Shown here: positions 18,001 through 24,409 of the stretch, piece after piece
Position numbering within the stretch: the first letter of the stretch is position 1
How the letters are laid out: the number at the start of each line of letters is the position of its first letter
Assembly: GCF_007994985.1 (NCBI RefSeq)
Contig: NZ_VOQF01000005.1
Coordinates: forward strand, 496,001-560,000
Source of the DNA: Metabacillus litoralis
GTDB taxonomy: Bacteria > Bacillota > Bacilli > Bacillales > Bacillaceae
Reading direction: 5' to 3'
Length of the DNA: 64,000 bases
Program-made: the position numbers and the translations under genes
The notes under the pieces: generated by a model
The model's input: only the letters and a program-made list of their open reading frames with translations
Databases searched by the model: none
Told to the model about the DNA's origin: nothing

Positions 18001-18081
18001 TTCACATTATTATTTGTGCCAGCTTTTTATATAATCATTAAAAGAAAAAAAGCAAACAACCAGGAAACAGCTGTTAATTAA
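15004..18081 (+). CDS. RND-family efflux transporter permease (AcrB/SwrC-like)
   Basis: 1025 residues, normal for the hydrophobe/amphiphile RND family: twelve membrane helices with two large extracellular loops after helices 1 and 7. The N-terminus reads MFDSLIKRPKVTLTFLVLL. Helix 4 carries the proton-relay motif GILVDDAIVINDNI with the paired Asp. The second half repeats the pattern (GIVSLAGIVVRNATVFIEF; ARLRPVILTAVTSM). The GxGAGISNI and porter-domain segments are present. No separate membrane-fusion protein gene is adjacent, as is common for Gram-positive SwrC-type pumps. The ATG at 15004 has CGGAGG upstream. Substrates could be surfactants, bile-like compounds or drugs; regulation by the upstream TetR gene is likely. 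Confidence 0.92.
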   Translation: MFDSLIKRPKVTLTFLVLLVIVGGLTALQLSKREIPEISVNVGTVTTIYPGAVPEMVERTITNPLEGELESIKGIEKITSVSGAGISNIVLEVADNEDRDKVFQEVRQAVSDTSKSFPENVLNSTVNSDIQTGALSSYHLLSDDRELLQSQRDMMMTWKQELEKIAGVRKVAFKGISEDEYLLTLQQEKMKEYGIILPDIINAINNEVEITPLGTQEINSEKKQLSLEHIENIEQVEKIFVTQVNDEAVFIGDLAELTLVPKEKPSLVNYNDSPAISMTILQEKGVDIPSLHDQVDKKVKQLSKDLPQDITLDMYYTQDTIVGKIFKDLGTSFFISILVVVLVTLLGLNFNSSLLVAIAIPSSIALGLIPLPYMGVDLNQISIIGMIIALGILVDDAIVINDNIRRRYRLGDSPLQGALQGAKEVRVSIITSTLAIVFTFLPLLFIGGSSGAFIRALPSVLITTIIGSTIIALTVVPIFLVWRQKVFEKNKKATQKDGLLGKPLEALASWYSQKVLKKIVKFPMRIGLSVLLFCTLVYGLVPFIPVVFFPSADREEVTITVTLPPEQTLLNTEKYLEEMSSYLQKNDPAIYEVTMFAGTSEPGLFGSVVSNPGENIGQLVLRVDRESQTASETIDKWQDQLREIYSEAIISMSTIEAGPPVGAPIAVTVKGEKLDELMNAVNDIKGEISNLDGSGAVLDDVGRLRPTITYSPIREELQKHSITTNEISQQIRLITDGIPMGSYDNGITSRDFTIKLDGVAEGASINLEEIQLPSKAAIQEGPPILVPLSDLVNVNEGEEIQSIPHINGERTITIRTYPKDEQKAAVESEIKEIAENYTSDSISVSVGGESSARSDFFVEVGKLFIIVIFLIYLLMVVQFNSLRIPLLIMSSVYLAISGALIGLFITQTGLGFMAMMGIVSLAGIVVRNATVFIEFMEQRIQEGASLVEAVVESGQARLRPVILTAVTSMGALLPIAFSGDVLFTPLAISIISGIFFSTIFTLLFVPAFYIIIKRKKANNQETAVN

Positions 18082-18127
18082 AATGGAATTTACTATGAAA
18101 TATTTCGAAGTTGTTTTTAAATGACAT

Positions 18128-18184
18128 AAAAAAGAGGTTAATCCATGTACCATGATTATTGGCACAGGTTTAACCTCTTTTTTT
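18128..18184 (+). terminator. Terminator after the RND gene
   Basis: AAAAAAGAGGTTAA pairs with TTAACCTCTTTTTT across a 28-base loop that has a minor hairpin. Ends in a long T-run. Confidence 0.8.
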
Positions 18185-18198
18185 CTAGACTTTTGCTA

Positions 18199-18362
18199 AG
18201 ACTCTTTTCTAAAGGATTGTTGCTAATAGACGTCATTATCTGTTGTAACCAGTGTGATATCGCATAAAAGTTGCAATTTGTAGAAGAAAAGCTGCCACTA
18301 GACTTTATAAAAAGTTGTTTCCATCATGATTCTAAAAACAACAAAGTTTACGAAAACAGCCT
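18199..18362 (+). mobile_element. MITE copy C (164 bp)
   Basis: Starts AGACTCTTTTCTAAAGGATTG and ends TTTACGAAAACAGCCT. It has a perfect 6-bp duplication TTGCTA on both sides (18193-18198 and 18363-18368). Same length and orientation as copy A, placed just behind the RND gene terminator. Confidence 0.9.
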
Positions 18363-18403
18363 TTGCTAAACACTGGAACAAAAAAAGTTAAGATAAAACT
18401 ATA

Positions 18404-18685
18404 TTATTCCTTATAAAGTCCATGCTTTTCTTTTAGAGAATCTGGAGCCATCTTAATCATTCTTTCTAAGATAAACGTTGCAATAACAATATCATCCACA
18501 ATTCCAAACAAAGCTAAAAAGTCTGGAATTATATCAAATGGAAAGAAGGCATACGTGATAATGAATAAAACACCAAGTAGTTTCTTATGACCTTGTACTT
18601 CGTTCGTAAAAAAGAAATCCTTCAAAAAGGGGATGAACTTCCAAAATTTAAAGATAAACTTTATTCTCTTAAAATATCTAAACAT
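18404..18685 (-). CDS. DUF1232 (YkvA-like) membrane protein
   Basis: 93 residues. The core GHKKLLGVLFIITYAFFPFD followed by IIPDFLALFGIVDD is the DUF1232 signature: a hydrophobic helix, a conserved P-x-D-x-I-P-D turn and a second helix. The N-terminus is basic and aromatic (MFRYFKRIKFIFKF). Molecular function is unknown for the family. AGGGGTGA precedes the ATG. It lies 108 bp downstream of the Spo0M-like gene on the same strand and might share its transcript. Confidence 0.75.
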   Translation of the reverse strand: MFRYFKRIKFIFKFWKFIPFLKDFFFTNEVQGHKKLLGVLFIITYAFFPFDIIPDFLALFGIVDDIVIATFILERMIKMAPDSLKEKHGLYKE

Positions 18686-18793
18686 CTAATCACCCCTAGT
18701 CATGTATGATTGTATAGAGTTGTATGGAAGAACAATAGCTTGATGTAATCTAGGGAGATATTTGATAGATTTTTTACCTTCAATTTTCTCCGA

Positions 18794-19183
18794 TTAAACG
18801 ACTTGAATAATATCTTGATCTCTACTTTCCACACCTTCATTAAAGGTTAATCTAGTTTTGAATCGGTAGGATATATCATCAGATGATGGTGGAATATCCT
18901 CTGGCAGTTTGAAAGTGAATGATATTTTATTTGCTTCTTGAGCATTAATTAATTTTGTAGACAAAATTGTTGTACTATCTATTACTTTTTCAACATTAGT
19001 AGATTTATCGATTAAAACAAGATCACTATCTATTCTTCTAAGCTGTTGTTCAATTGTTCCACCTTTAATATAAAAATGGCCGCTAATAAGTTCACCTTTA
19101 CAATATCTATCTTTAGGTAATATGAGGTCAATGATCGCAGAACCTATACCTAAAAGTGACATGTATTTTCTAAGTAACATCAT
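18794..19183 (-). CDS. Short Spo0M-like (arrestin-fold) protein
   Basis: 129 residues with sporulation-control protein Spo0M features: an N-terminal LLGIGSAIIDLILPKDRYCKGELISGHFYIKGG, named here by its ends LLGIGSAIIDL and GHFYIKGG, then IEQQLRRIDSDL and SFTFKLPEDIPPSS. Together they form one arrestin-like beta-sandwich. B. subtilis Spo0M is about twice as long, so this is a single-domain version. It begins 14 bp after the FbpB-like gene, with AAGGAGGAAATCA in front, so the two form an operon. The upstream leader is a manganese riboswitch. The product probably acts in the cytoplasm at the envelope; its exact role is unknown. Confidence 0.75.
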   Translation of the reverse strand: MMLLRKYMSLLGIGSAIIDLILPKDRYCKGELISGHFYIKGGTIEQQLRRIDSDLVLIDKSTNVEKVIDSTTILSTKLINAQEANKISFTFKLPEDIPPSSDDISYRFKTRLTFNEGVESRDQDIIQVV

Positions 19184-19197
19184 TGATTTCCTCCTTA

Positions 19198-19326
19198 TTA
19201 TTTGTTTTGAATACTATATTTTTCATCAATACGTTTTTCAATTTTTTCTAGTTGTTGTTTATCTTTAAGAAGTTCTTCTTTATTCTTTTTAATTAAATCT
19301 ACCATTGCAGTCTTTTTAGAAAACAT
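19198..19326 (-). CDS. FbpB-like small basic protein
   Basis: 42 residues: MFSKKTAMVDLIKKNKEELL, then KDKQQLEKIEKRIDEKYS. The pattern (short basic start, LhxxNKxELLxDxxxLEKIExRIxxK helix) is that of the Fur-regulated basic protein FbpB family. In B. subtilis FbpB helps the iron-sparing small RNA FsrA. AAAAGGAGAATGATT precedes the ATG. It is the first gene behind a manganese riboswitch and is followed at 14 bp by the Spo0M-like gene. No Fur box was recognised, so this copy may answer to manganese rather than iron. The family call rests on sequence pattern only. Confidence 0.7.
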   Translation of the reverse strand: MFSKKTAMVDLIKKNKEELLKDKQQLEKIEKRIDEKYSIQNK

Positions 19327-19375
19327 AATCATTCTCCTTTTTAAATCGTTCTCCAAATGTTAAAGGTGAATAACA

Positions 19376-19409
19376 AAGAAAAAACCTTTACCAATGAGGT
19401 AAAGGTTTT
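19376..19409 (-). terminator. Second hairpin of the riboswitch leader
   Basis: AAAACCTTTACC and GGTAAAGGTTTT pair perfectly around five bases. On the minus strand a run of six T follows. It repeats the CCTTTAC core of the first hairpin. It may be a second transcription stop of the leader or, read on the plus strand, an independent terminator. Confidence 0.7.
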
Positions 19410-19410
19410 T

Positions 19411-19535
19411 TTTAAAAAATAGACCTTTACCAAATAGTAAAGGTCTTGCTAACAACTTTCGTTGCCAACAAAGCCGAGAGCAATTAGCTCTGTAGTGACG
19501 ACTCTGTTGTAAAAGCTACTCCCCTTTAGGAGACC
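19411..19535 (-). ncRNA. yybP-ykoY (Mn2+) riboswitch before the FbpB-like/Spo0M-like operon
   Basis: On the minus strand the leader contains the conserved blocks of the manganese riboswitch in order: AAAGGGGAGTAGC, then GTCGTCA, a variable hairpin (GAGCTAATTGCTC), GGCTTTGTTGGC, and GCAAGACCTTTAC. The last block also starts a terminator stem (AGACCTTTAC / GTAAAGGTCT at 19421-19446, followed by six T). The 5' AAAGG can pair with CCTTT to form the aptamer-closing stem, which would prevent the terminator. This is the usual 'on with manganese' arrangement. The same blocks occur at 23464 in front of terC. Confidence 0.85.
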
Positions 19536-19554
19536 GATTCAGTTATTTAAATTA

Positions 19555-19583
19555 ATAATATGATACTTTTATTTAAACGTCAA
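19555..19583 (-). promoter_or_regulatory. Sigma-A promoter of the manganese riboswitch transcript
   Basis: Minus strand TTGACG, 17-bp spacer, TATTAT. It is placed about 20 bp before the riboswitch. Confidence 0.75.
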
Positions 19584-19601
19584 CATTATTTTGAAAAGTA
19601 T

Positions 19602-20528
19602 TTATTTTTTTATTTTAATAGTTTGAAGAATGTCAATCATTTGTGGAGTTATTTCTTCTGATTCCTCTTTATTCAAATAATGAATGGTAAATCGAATAAG
19701 CACATCATCAACCTTTTTAACGACAATAGCTGTTTGTGTTTTATTTGTGTAACCATGAAGAAAGAATGCAGCATTACGGTAAAATTCAAGGGAATCATTG
19801 TTTATAGGTATTTCCTTTATTGTATTTCCTTTTAAATATGCTTTTGAATTCTCTTTAATCTCAGGTAATTTTGTCTGAGAATCTAACACTTCTACTCTAG
19901 AAAAATAGGCATCTTGATCCGTATATTGAAGTAGATATCTCCGAGGTTCTTCTGCATCAAAAGTAAAGTCAGAGCTGAGCTTAACAGATAATTCTACGTG
20001 TGAAGCATCATAATGATGATTGGAACGAGTTTTTGCTGCTACATTAAGCAATTGTCCAACCTTAATGGTATTTGAAGATAAATAGTTTAGTGATTTTAAT
20101 TCTGAAACTGATAACCCATAATTTCTAGCTATACTATATAGAGTATCACCTTTTTTGACAGTTACATTTGTTGGAATAATAAGCTTTTGCCCTTTATAGA
20201 TCATATTAGATGATAATTGATTGATATGCTTTAATTGGGAAACAGTACTGTTGTATTTTTTCGCAATGCTATACAAAGTATCTCCATGAATGATGGTTAT
20301 TGTAGAGGGGATCGATAATGTATGACCGGAATAAATCAACGAAGAAGTTAGATTGTTAAGCTGCTTTAACTGCGCAACGGTTACATCATTTTTTTGAGCT
20401 ATATTGTATAGAGTATCACCTTGTTGGATTTCATAAGGTGTTGATGCTTCTACTTGGTTTATCCCAAATAAACATGTCAAACCTAAAGCAAGGGCAAATG
20501 GTTTATAGATAAAGCTTTTGTGTTTCAT
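19602..20528 (-). CDS. Secreted triple-LysM protein
   Basis: 308 residues. A signal peptide (MKHKSFIYKPFALALGLTC through INQVEAS) leads into three LysM repeats (about 29-72, 76-118 and 121-163), each with a GDTLY(N/S)IA core and a closing GxxLxIP-like strand. They should bind peptidoglycan outside the cell. The C-terminal ~135 residues (from about 170) form a mixed alpha/beta domain with YLLQYTDQDAYFSRVEV and end LQTIKIKK; no known catalytic motif was recognised. There is GGAGGTCCAG before the ATG. It is a single gene, with the riboswitch promoter immediately downstream on the same strand. It could be a spore or wall protein. Confidence 0.8.
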   Translation of the reverse strand: MKHKSFIYKPFALALGLTCLFGINQVEASTPYEIQQGDTLYNIAQKNDVTVAQLKQLNNLTSSLIYSGHTLSIPSTITIIHGDTLYSIAKKYNSTVSQLKHINQLSSNMIYKGQKLIIPTNVTVKKGDTLYSIARNYGLSVSELKSLNYLSSNTIKVGQLLNVAAKTRSNHHYDASHVELSVKLSSDFTFDAEEPRRYLLQYTDQDAYFSRVEVLDSQTKLPEIKENSKAYLKGNTIKEIPINNDSLEFYRNAAFFLHGYTNKTQTAIVVKKVDDVLIRFTIHYLNKEESEEITPQMIDILQTIKIKK

Positions 20529-20994
20529 AACTGGACCTCCTTTTTATTTTTAAACTGCTAAACTACACTATTAGCTACAGAAACTAAAATAGAATGATGG
20601 AGCCGTTTCTACGGATTGAGAGAAATATGAACATTTTTTAGTGAAATCAATTTTATTATTCCGTATTACTTTATTTGACGTATTATAATCCTTAATGTTT
20701 CATAGAGATAAGCCTATTTTAAAGGTTTAAGCTAAAAGGTGAAAATTGGAGAAATTTGCAGATTTTTTTATAGGAATTAAAAAGTGTTTTAATGAGACTT
20801 TTTTGGTCTATAGAGTTATAATTTTGAATATAATAATTTTCACTAATGAACTTTGATTTTATTAAGTGAAACATGTAACATAAGGTAAAATTTGCAGTCT
20901 ATGTTTAGTGTTTGCTCTAGGTGACTTGCTTATTTCTTATGTGTTTCACATATACACAGCAAAACTAAAAAGCCTAATATATTGGTAGAAGGGT
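20529..20994. other. Gene-free stretch between the LysM and KOW-like genes
   Basis: 466 bp of AT-rich divergent intergenic DNA. No open frame with a ribosome site, no repeat and no clear operator noticed. It must hold the promoters of both neighbours. Confidence 0.5.
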
Positions 20995-21006
20995 GTGTGT
21001 AATAAC

Positions 21007-21183
21007 ATGGAAGCTAAAATCAAAAATAATATTACAGTTAATTCAACAATTTCTTTAAAAGGTATAGTCAAAGCAATATTTCAAGATACAGTTCATGTAC
21101 AAATCGGTGGGAAAATTATTACCATGCCTATAGCCGATTATAATCTTTTAAAAGGTGATCAGACATCTAAGAGTGAGTCATAA
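21007..21183 (+). CDS. Small KOW-like protein of unknown function
   Basis: 58 residues from ATG at 21007 (MEAKIKNNITVNSTISLKG). The central SLKGIVKAIFQDTVHVQIGG has the strand-turn-strand look of short KOW/DUF2187-type beta-barrel proteins (G-x-V-x-x-I-x-x-x-x-V-x-V), followed by a charged tail. A GTG four codons earlier is possible. AGAAGGG lies upstream. A strong terminator follows directly, supporting a real single-gene transcript. Role unknown. Confidence 0.6.
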   Translation: MEAKIKNNITVNSTISLKGIVKAIFQDTVHVQIGGKIITMPIADYNLLKGDQTSKSES

Positions 21184-21219
21184 AAAAATCGCGACGTGTT
21201 TATACACGTTGCGATTTTT
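21184..21219. terminator. Bidirectional terminator before desR
   Basis: AAAAATCGCGACGTG pairs with CACGTTGCGATTTTT around TTTATA. T-runs on both strands serve the plus-strand small gene and the desKR operon. Confidence 0.85.
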
Positions 21220-21238
21220 ACGTTTGACATGATTAGCT

Positions 21239-21838
21239 CTATTTAAACCAACCTTTTTCCTTTGATTGAGTAATAGCTTCGATTCTATTCTTTACATCTA
21301 GCTTTTCTAATATCGTTGATATATAGTTTCGAACTGTTCCAGTTTTTAGGCTAAGTTGATCAGCGATCTCTTTCGTATTTAAGCCATCTGCCACAAGTTC
21401 AAGTACTTCCTTTTCCCGATCTGTTAATGGGTTTTCTTCACTATACACATCATCCATTAATTCAGGTGCATAAATACGTCTCCCTGCCATAATATCTCGT
21501 ATAGAGCTGGCTAACTCGTCGCTAGGACTGTCTTTTAGAAGATAGCCTTTTACACCTGCTTTTAAGGCTCTTTGGAAATATCCAGACCTGGAGAAGGTTG
21601 TAAGAATAATAACTTTACATTCAATATCCTTGAGCTTCTCAGCTGCTTCTAGACCAGTCATACCTGGCATTTCAATATCCATTATACAAATATCAGGCTG
21701 ATGCTGAGTGACAAGAGCTAGAGCTTCTTTCCCGTTACTAGCTTTTCCGACTACTTCCATATCATCTTCTAAATTAAGTAATGATCCTAATGCACCTAAA
21801 AGCATTTGTTGATCTTCCGCAATAACAATTCTAATCAT
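21239..21838 (-). CDS. desR: Cold/membrane-fluidity response regulator DesR
   Basis: 199 residues, the length of B. subtilis DesR and very similar in the receiver domain (IAEDQQMLLGALGSLLNLED), the phosphoacceptor (ICIMDIEMPG) and the C-terminal LuxR HTH (NPLTDREKEVLELVADG; IEAITQSKEKGWFK). In B. subtilis phospho-DesR activates only the acyl-lipid desaturase gene des when membranes stiffen in the cold. It lies 11 bp downstream of desK. The des gene is not present upstream here. Confidence 0.92.
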   Translation of the reverse strand: MIRIVIAEDQQMLLGALGSLLNLEDDMEVVGKASNGKEALALVTQHQPDICIMDIEMPGMTGLEAAEKLKDIECKVIILTTFSRSGYFQRALKAGVKGYLLKDSPSDELASSIRDIMAGRRIYAPELMDDVYSEENPLTDREKEVLELVADGLNTKEIADQLSLKTGTVRNYISTILEKLDVKNRIEAITQSKEKGWFK

Positions 21839-21849
21839 AAGAGCCCCTC

Positions 21850-22968
21850 CTAATCGATCTGTTTTACGACATTAGGTACTTTTATGACTAGCTTTGTACC
21901 ATCTTCCGTAATAATTTCAGAATTTCCATTAACAAATTCTAGACGTTCCCTCATTCCAGCAAGTCCGTTACCTTTTGAGAAATCAACAGCTTCACAACCA
22001 ACTCCGTCATCCTTTACGATCATTTTCACTTCATTTTCAGTTTGTTCTAATGAAATAAAACAAGTTGATGCTTTACTATGACGGACAACATTTGTAACTG
22101 CTTCTTTTAAACACATACTTAAAATATTTTCATTTAGTAATGGTACATTTGTTAATGATATTTGTTCATTCATGACTAATTTGATTTCGGCAGCATTTAG
22201 AATTTGTTTTACATGAATTAATTCATCTTTTAATCGTATTCCTCGCATCTGAGACACAATCTTACGTACTTCATTCAGTGCAGTTCTCGCAGTTTGCTGC
22301 ACATCCTTCATTTCAGTTTTTGCTTGCTCTGGATCTTTGTGAATGAGTTTTCTAGCCAAATCACTTTTTAAACCAATCATTGATAGCTTTTGACCTAACG
22401 TATCATGAAGATCTCTTGCTATTCGCTGTCTTTCTTCTATTATGACTAATTCTGATATTCTTTTATTAGCGTCCTCAAGCTTTTCCTGAAGTTGATCACG
22501 TTCTTTGCGACTATGAACACTAAACGGTAGCAAGACAACACTAAGGGAGCTTATAATAACAAAAGGTAATTGTTTTAATAATAAATCCTCGTGTAAAACA
22601 ATACTAAAATTGATGGCGATTGCCGTAATAACTAAATGCACAATATAAATCGTCATAAAAGGTATGCGTTCCTTTATATTTCCAATAAAATAAGCAATAT
22701 AAAAGGAAAAGTAAAAATAATTAAAAAGATATGTTGATGTAAAGGAAATGCTAATTAAAATGAATGCTAATAAATAAACTCTCCACTTCTTAGCAATAAA
22801 GGCATATCGAAAAGTGATGAAAAATACAATAGTTAATAAAATTCCGACAATAATTTCTGCCGTAGAAGAGGACTGAAAAATAAAATAAAAAGGTAAAATG
22901 CTTAAAAATGCCCATATATATGGGGATACTCCATTACCCTTTTGGAGAATTGTTAACTTTTTCTTCAT
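21850..22968 (-). CDS. desK: Membrane thermosensor histidine kinase DesK
   Basis: 372 residues, as B. subtilis DesK. Four to five membrane helices fill residues ~17-150 (SPYIWAFLSILPFYFIFQSS; YFSFYIAYFIGNIKER). A coiled-coil linker (ERDQLQEKLEDANKRISEL) comes next, then the HisKA_3 helix with RQRIARDLHDTLGQKLSMIG (phospho-His) and HATPase_c with N-box CLKEAVTNVVRHS, DDGVGC and GNGLAGMRERLEF. It senses membrane thickness and fluidity and switches from phosphatase to kinase in the cold. First gene of the desK-desR operon. Confidence 0.93.
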   Translation of the reverse strand: MKKKLTILQKGNGVSPYIWAFLSILPFYFIFQSSSTAEIIVGILLTIVFFITFRYAFIAKKWRVYLLAFILISISFTSTYLFNYFYFSFYIAYFIGNIKERIPFMTIYIVHLVITAIAINFSIVLHEDLLLKQLPFVIISSLSVVLLPFSVHSRKERDQLQEKLEDANKRISELVIIEERQRIARDLHDTLGQKLSMIGLKSDLARKLIHKDPEQAKTEMKDVQQTARTALNEVRKIVSQMRGIRLKDELIHVKQILNAAEIKLVMNEQISLTNVPLLNENILSMCLKEAVTNVVRHSKASTCFISLEQTENEVKMIVKDDGVGCEAVDFSKGNGLAGMRERLEFVNGNSEIITEDGTKLVIKVPNVVKQID

Positions 22969-23398
22969 AAATTAGGCCTTCTTTTGGTGGATTGACTTAG
23001 TATAATTTCAGTGATATTTTACCATATTTCTCTATTTTATGCTAAAAAGGGTGACGATAAATCATAAAACATAGATTCGATGAAAAAATACCTATATATT
23101 CATTTTAATACTAAATCTGATTAAATAGACTTCTTTTTTGAAAATTCATTTGTTTAGGGTGTTTTGTATAATGTTGTAGTTTCTAAGGTGTGGGCTAATT
23201 ATTAATCATTTCGTTTTTTCGCTCCATAGTGGAATGTAGCAGTCGATAATTGATTTCGATGGGTGCTAGGAAGGGTGCGATGGGGCAGGCGAATTCTGTG
23301 TCTGGCAATGAAACGAACTCGGTACATCTAAAAATTCAAAGATCCTAAAAAGACCTTCCAAAACTTTTAATCTAAGAAAATATACTAACTAGATATAA
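22969..23398. other. Gene-free region upstream of desK and terC, with a decayed GC-rich repeat
   Basis: No open gene, and in particular no desaturase. At about 23227-23320 a degenerate relative of the GC-rich repeat is visible: AGTGGAATGTAGC at one end and AATGAAACGAACT at the other match the ends of the copy at 33129, while the middle has decayed. Confidence 0.55.
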
Positions 23399-23428
23399 TA
23401 GACATATACTAGGCAGTTGCAGTATAAT
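23399..23428 (+). promoter_or_regulatory. Promoter of the terC riboswitch transcript
   Basis: TAGACA, 18-bp spacer, TATAAT, about 35 bp before the riboswitch. Confidence 0.65.
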
Positions 23429-23463
23429 AAAAAACATCATAAACAATCCTAAAGTATCTTCCA

Positions 23464-23591
23464 ACGTAAAGGGGAGTAGCGTCAGGTAATTACCTGAAAC
23501 AACGTCGTCATCACATGAACAGTAGTTCATCGGCTTTGTTGGCATATTTTGTGCTCAGCGAGACCTTTGCCTATATGGCAAAGGTCTCTTT
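23464..23591 (+). ncRNA. yybP-ykoY (Mn2+) riboswitch before terC
   Basis: Conserved blocks in order: AAAGGGGAGTAGC, a hairpin (CAGGTAATTACCTG), CGTCGTCA, a second hairpin (CATGAACAGTAGTTCATCGG), GGCTTTGTTGGC and CAGCGAGACCTTTGCC. The expression platform is the terminator AGACCTTTGCC / GGCAAAGGTCT (23561-23587) with CTTTT. The 5' AAAGG competes for CCTTT. This is the classic leader of ykoY/terC-type genes; Mn2+ binding is expected to allow read-through. Confidence 0.92.
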
Positions 23592-23637
23592 TGTGGGATT
23601 TTTGAAAATTTGATATAGGTTATAGGGGGCATATATT

Positions 23638-24336
23638 TTGGAAATGGAATTTCTGAGTGCGCTTTTGGCAATTGTCGTAATTGATTTAGTTTTAGCAGGA
23701 GATAATGCGATCTTAATTGGACTAGCTGCAAGAAACTTGCCAAAGCATCAACAAAAGAAAGTAATCTTATGGGGATCAATCGGAGCAATCGTTATACGTA
23801 TTATTGCAACATTAGCAGTTGTATGGCTGTTGGAAATACCAGGTTTACATTTAGTAGGTGGTCTTTTATTAGTTGTTATCGCTTATAAGCTACTTGTTGA
23901 TGATTCAGATCATGGTGATGTTAAAGCGGGAGATAACTTTTGGGCAGCAATTCGAACTGTTATTATAGCAGATGCTTTAATGGGTCTAGATAATGTACTA
24001 GCAGTAGCAGGTGCATCACATGGTAATATGACTTTGGTTGTTATCGGATTATTAATTTCGGTACCAGTTGTAATGTGGGGAAGTACGCTTATTCTTAAGT
24101 GGATTGATCGTTACCCTATCATTGTTACAATTGGATCGGCTGTACTTGCATGGACAGCATCTAAGATGATTGTTGGAGAACATTTCTTAAGTGGATTCTT
24201 TGCAAACAGCTTTGTAAAGTACGGTTTTGAAGTACTAGTTGTTGCCGGAGTTATTTTAGGAGCTCGATATGTGAAGTCTAAAGCAGCTGCAAAAAAAGAA
24301 GAAGCGGTTCTCTTAAAAACTGGTTCATCTAACTAA
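23638..24336 (+). CDS. TerC-family manganese exporter (YkoY/MeeY-like)
   Basis: 232 residues, seven hydrophobic segments. The TerC metal-site motifs are present: DLVLAGDNAILIGLAA in helix 2 and DALMGLDNVLAVAGA in the second half, each with the paired acidic and Asn residues. The C-terminus is a short basic tail. B. subtilis TerC proteins YceF and YkoY export Mn2+, in part to load secreted enzymes. The start is TTG with AGGGGG 8 bases upstream. It is preceded by a manganese riboswitch, which independently supports the substrate, and followed by its own terminator. Confidence 0.92.
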   Translation: MEMEFLSALLAIVVIDLVLAGDNAILIGLAARNLPKHQQKKVILWGSIGAIVIRIIATLAVVWLLEIPGLHLVGGLLLVVIAYKLLVDDSDHGDVKAGDNFWAAIRTVIIADALMGLDNVLAVAGASHGNMTLVVIGLLISVPVVMWGSTLILKWIDRYPIIVTIGSAVLAWTASKMIVGEHFLSGFFANSFVKYGFEVLVVAGVILGARYVKSKAAAKKEEAVLLKTGSSN

Positions 24337-24351
24337 AAATATATAGTTAAA

Positions 24352-24390
24352 GGATCAAATCCAGCTTAATAGTGGATTTGATCCTTTTTT
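24352..24390 (+). terminator. Terminator after terC
   Basis: GGATCAAATCCA and TGGATTTGATCC pair perfectly around 9 bases, followed by six T. Confidence 0.9.
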
Positions 24391-24409
24391 ATTACGTGTC
24401 TATAAAATC

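Noticed and set aside
19411-19535. T-box or SAM leader
   Set aside because: The ordered blocks GGGGAGTAGC, GTCGTCA and GGCTTTGTTGGC fit the yybP-ykoY class; no T-box sequence or SAM-I core was found.
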